The notes under the pieces: generated by a model
The model's database searches: none
The model's input: only the letters and a program-made list of their open reading frames with translations
What the model was told of the DNA's origin: nothing
Assembly: GCA_937928665.1 (NCBI GenBank)
Contig: CALFVM010000332.1
Location: 1-9,071, forward strand
Direction of reading: 5' to 3'
Source of the DNA: an uncultured Candidatus Methylacidiphilales bacterium
GTDB taxonomy: Bacteria > Verrucomicrobiota > Verrucomicrobiia > Methylacidiphilales > CALFVM01
Length of the DNA: 9,071 nt
Shown: positions 7,582 through 9,071 of the stretch, piece by piece
Position numbering within the stretch: position 1 is the stretch's first letter
How the letters are laid out: each line of letters begins with the position of its first letter
Program-made: the position numbers and the translations under genes

Positions 7582-7592
7582 TTTCCTCTCCT
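7582..7592 (-). promoter_or_regulatory. Strong Shine-Dalgarno sequence upstream of the longest rplA start
   Basis: AGGAGAGGAAA on the transcript strand, the best anti-16S match in the window. It is spaced 8 bases from TTG 7576 (counting from GGAGAGG), 17 from ATG 7567 and 47 from ATG 7537. Optimal spacing supports initiation at TTG 7576, in conflict with the family-length argument for 7537. Confidence 0.55.
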
Positions 7593-7639
7593 ACGCCCCG
7601 GACCGGCCACGGTTCAGGGAATGGACGAGGCCCGGAGGC

Positions 7640-8065
7640 CTAGTCCGCAATTTCAATTCCCGCCTGCCGGGCTGTGCCCGCAATGACACGGAAGGCGGCC
7701 TCATCGGATTTGGCGTTGAGGTCAGCCCGTTTGGTTTTGACGATGTCCATGACCTGTTTGCGGGTGACCTTGCCGACCTTGGTCTTATTCGGCTCCTTGG
7801 ATCCGGAAGCAATTCCCGCTGCTTTTTTCAAAAGGTCCGCCGCCGGCGGCGATTTGGTGATGAACGTGAAGCTTTTATCTTTATAAACCGTAATCACGAC
7901 TGGGAGGACATTGCCGGCATCCTTTTGGGTGCGGGCATTGAACTCTTTGCAAAACGCCATGATGTTGACCCCCTGTTGACCGAGGGCGGGGCCGACGGGC
8001 GGTGCGGGGTTGGCCTGACCGGCTGGGATTTGCAGCCGAATAATTCCTGTAACTTCTTTTGCCAT
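7640..8065 (-). CDS. rplK: 50S ribosomal protein L11
   Basis: L11 binds the GTPase-associated region of 23S rRNA at the base of the L12 stalk and is the sensor site for stringent response RelA. The protein is 141 residues, the usual length (E. coli 142). The N-terminal domain shows the IPAGQANPAPPVGPALGQQG loop (about residues 13-32) with the proline pair that forms the thiostrepton-binding surface; the C-terminal RNA-binding domain has TKVGKVTRKQVMDIVKTKR and ends in GTARQAGIEIAD. ATG 8065 has the clearest ribosome-binding site in the window: AGGA at 8075-8072, 6 nt from the start. It lies 45 bp after the nusG stop; a short GC hairpin sits in that gap. The stop TAG at 7640 overlaps the start of another small hairpin. 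Confidence 0.99.
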   Translation of the reverse strand: MAKEVTGIIRLQIPAGQANPAPPVGPALGQQGVNIMAFCKEFNARTQKDAGNVLPVVITVYKDKSFTFITKSPPAADLLKKAAGIASGSKEPNKTKVGKVTRKQVMDIVKTKRADLNAKSDEAAFRVIAGTARQAGIEIAD

Positions 8066-8084
8066 GATCTTTCCTGAATCCAGT

Positions 8085-8097
8085 CCCGCTCAGCGGG
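8085..8097 (-). repeat. Short hairpin in the nusG-rplK gap
   Basis: CCCGC, loop TGA, GCGGG (an inner T-A could add a pair), in the 45-bp gap between nusG and rplK. It ends about nine bases upstream of the rplK Shine-Dalgarno and has no U-tract. L1 represses E. coli rplK-rplA by binding the rplK leader, so the place is suggestive, but I do not see the L1 target consensus with any certainty. Confidence 0.35.
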
Positions 8098-8110
8098 CCG
8101 GGGTTGACGT

Positions 8111-8704
8111 TTAAACTCGTTCGACCTGCCAATACTCCAATTCGACCGGGGCCGAGCGGCCGAAAATGCTGACGGAAACGCGAATACGCCCCTTTTCCGG
8201 ATCGACGTCTTCGACAACGCCTTCCTGGCTCTGAAAGGGCCCCTCGCCCACACGGACCTTGTCGCCCACTTGAAAAGAGATTTTAGGAGTAACACTTTCG
8301 TCCCGATCGCGAAGCTGCGCGAGCATCCCTTCGACCTCCTGGGGTCGCATGGGCAGCGGACGATCACCCCCGGCAAAGTTAATGACACCGGGGGTTTCCT
8401 TAACAAAATACCAGCTCCGATCGATGAGCTTCTTTTCCTCGTCATAGAGGAGCATGTTGACAAAGACATAACCGGGGTAGAGCTTCCGCTCGGTCTCAAT
8501 TTTTTTGCCCCGCTTGATTTCAGAAACGCGTTCGGTCGGGATGACAATTTCGTGAATCAACTCGCCCATTTCCTCGGTCTTGATCCGGTTCTCCATGCTC
8601 TTTTTGACGTTGTTTTCCTGGCCGGAGAGGACCTGGAGGGTGAACCACTGTCCACAGGTTGCGGTCGGTGCCTCTGAAGAAGGCTGGATGAGTTCGTCGG
8701 TCAT
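8111..8704 (-). CDS. nusG: Transcription termination/antitermination factor NusG
   Basis: Elongation factor that binds RNA polymerase through its NGN domain and contacts Rho or ribosomal protein S10 through its KOW domain. The protein is 197 residues, slightly longer than E. coli (181) because of an N-terminal extension of about 10 residues before WFTLQVLSGQE (from residue 20). The NGN domain runs to about residue 130 and includes ERKLYPGYVFVNMLL; the KOW domain lies at about 148-180 and reads VVEDVDPEKGRIRVSVSIFG, followed by RSAPVELEYWQVERV. It starts three bases after the secE stop with no Shine-Dalgarno sequence (context GAAATTTTAATCC), so translation probably depends on coupling to secE. 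The stop is TAA. Partner genes of its targets, rpoB and rpoC, lie in the same cluster. Confidence 0.98.
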   Translation of the reverse strand: MTDELIQPSSEAPTATCGQWFTLQVLSGQENNVKKSMENRIKTEEMGELIHEIVIPTERVSEIKRGKKIETERKLYPGYVFVNMLLYDEEKKLIDRSWYFVKETPGVINFAGGDRPLPMRPQEVEGMLAQLRDRDESVTPKISFQVGDKVRVGEGPFQSQEGVVEDVDPEKGRIRVSVSIFGRSAPVELEYWQVERV

Positions 8705-8707
8705 GGA

Positions 8708-8998
8708 TTAAAATTTCACAAGCAACCCGACCAATTTATTGATCAGGAAATCGAAAATGGTGGTGTAGGCAGCAAGCAGGAGGGTGACAATCGAGACCAC
8801 CACGGTGGAGTCGATCAACGTTTTGAACCGCCGAAATCCGGTTTGCTCCAAATCCCAGGGCCACGAACATTTCTTGAGCTCCGCCGCAACCTGTTCGCCA
8901 AAAGTGACGATGCGGGCGCGAAAGGCGAGCACGACCACCAAAACAACGGCGAGGGTGCCGTAGGTCAAAATGGTCCAAAGCCAGCTTCCAGCAATCAT
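8708..8998 (-). CDS. secE: Preprotein translocase subunit SecE
   Basis: Small membrane subunit that clamps the SecY channel. The 96-residue protein has two predicted transmembrane helices: an N-terminal one at about residues 9-26 (WTILTYGTLAVVLVVVLAF) and the conserved one at about 64-85. Between them is the SecE signature ELKKCSWPW (residues 40-48), the amphipathic segment on the cytosolic face. The size lies between the single-helix forms (about 60 residues) and the three-helix E. coli protein (127). The ATG at 8998 lies 25 bp after the end of tRNA-Trp, with no strong ribosome-binding site; a weak purine stretch (GGAGATCGGGA) is about 12 or more nt upstream. With no room for a promoter, secE is probably transcribed through the tRNA gene. 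The stop TAA is 3 bp before nusG. Confidence 0.96.
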   Translation of the reverse strand: MIAGSWLWTILTYGTLAVVLVVVLAFRARIVTFGEQVAAELKKCSWPWDLEQTGFRRFKTLIDSTVVVSIVTLLLAAYTTIFDFLINKLVGLLVKF

Positions 8999-9023
8999 GT
9001 TTCTGTGTTGATCCCGATCTCCG

Positions 9024-9071
9024 CAGGGCAGGAGGGACTCGAACCCCCAACCGACGGTTTTGGAGACCGCT
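9024..9071 (-). tRNA. trnW: tRNA-Trp (anticodon CCA), 3' portion only
   Basis: The 48 bases visible here fold as tRNA positions 26-73. The anticodon arm is GCGGT, loop CTCCAAA, then ACCGT, with a G-T pair at its base; the anticodon CCA lies at 9063-9061. A five-base variable region, a T-arm (GGGGG, TTCGAGT, CCCTC with one G-T pair) and the 3' acceptor strand CTGCCCT with discriminator G follow. G73 and a CCA anticodon fit tryptophan. The 5' half is beyond the window edge. No CCA tail is encoded: the bases after G73 are CGG, so it must be added after transcription. Placement directly before secE matches the tRNA-Trp/secE/nusG arrangement known in many bacteria. Confidence 0.95.

Noticed and set aside
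7628..7641. AGGCC-TCCG-GGCCT hairpin overlapping the rplK stop as a terminator
   Set aside because: Only five pairs and no U-tract; rplA follows closely and is expected to be co-transcribed.
7019..8077. A 352-codon plus-strand open frame opposite rplA and rplK
   Set aside because: It is in register with both rplA and rplK codons and is explained by their codon bias; both sense genes are unmistakable.
1..9071. A novel defence, mobile or biosynthetic system
   Set aside because: Every long frame is accounted for by universally conserved housekeeping genes in their usual order, and all gaps are under 165 bases. No inserted gene, repeat array or foreign segment was seen.

Overview
The window is one gene-dense, single-direction cluster read on the minus strand. 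In transcription order it holds tRNA-Trp (its 5' part lies outside the window), secE, nusG, rplK, rplA, rplJ, rplL, rpoB and the first 580 codons of rpoC. This is the conserved bacterial secE-nusG / L11-L1 / L10-L12 / beta-beta' block. It encodes a Sec translocase subunit, an elongation factor, four proteins of the ribosomal L1 and L11/L12 stalks, and the two large RNA polymerase subunits. The protein sequences (long RpoB with the SI2 insertion, a two-helix SecE, the wording of L1 and RpoB) suggest a member of the Verrucomicrobiota, perhaps near Pedosphaera. That placement rests on recalled family sequences and is not a search result.

Layout from the right edge to the left: partial tRNA-Trp(CCA) 9071-9024; secE 8998-8708; nusG 8704-8111; rplK 8065-7640; rplA 7537-6836 (start debatable, possibly 7576); rplJ 6823-6311; a 162-bp gap with two GC-rich hairpins; rplL 6148-5762; a 139-bp gap with one strong and one small hairpin; rpoB 5622-1774; a 32-bp gap; rpoC from 1741 off the left edge. 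No gap exceeds 300 bases. I see no intrinsic terminator with a U-tract, and no convincing sigma-70-type promoter inside the cluster. The genes could therefore be read as one long transcript started upstream of the window, with internal hairpins acting as attenuation, processing or stability elements.

The genes form the gene-expression core: L11, L1, L10 and L12 build the two mobile stalks of the 50S subunit, beta and beta' form the polymerase catalytic core, NusG ties polymerase to the ribosome or Rho, and SecE anchors the SecYEG channel. I found no mobile element, CRISPR array, defence gene or unknown protein, and I do not think the window holds an undescribed system. The points worth a second look are regulatory: there is no room for a normal L10 leader before rplJ, hairpins sit before rplL and rpoB, several starts lack a Shine-Dalgarno sequence, the rplA start is ambiguous, and the RpoB rifampicin pocket has an unusual residue.
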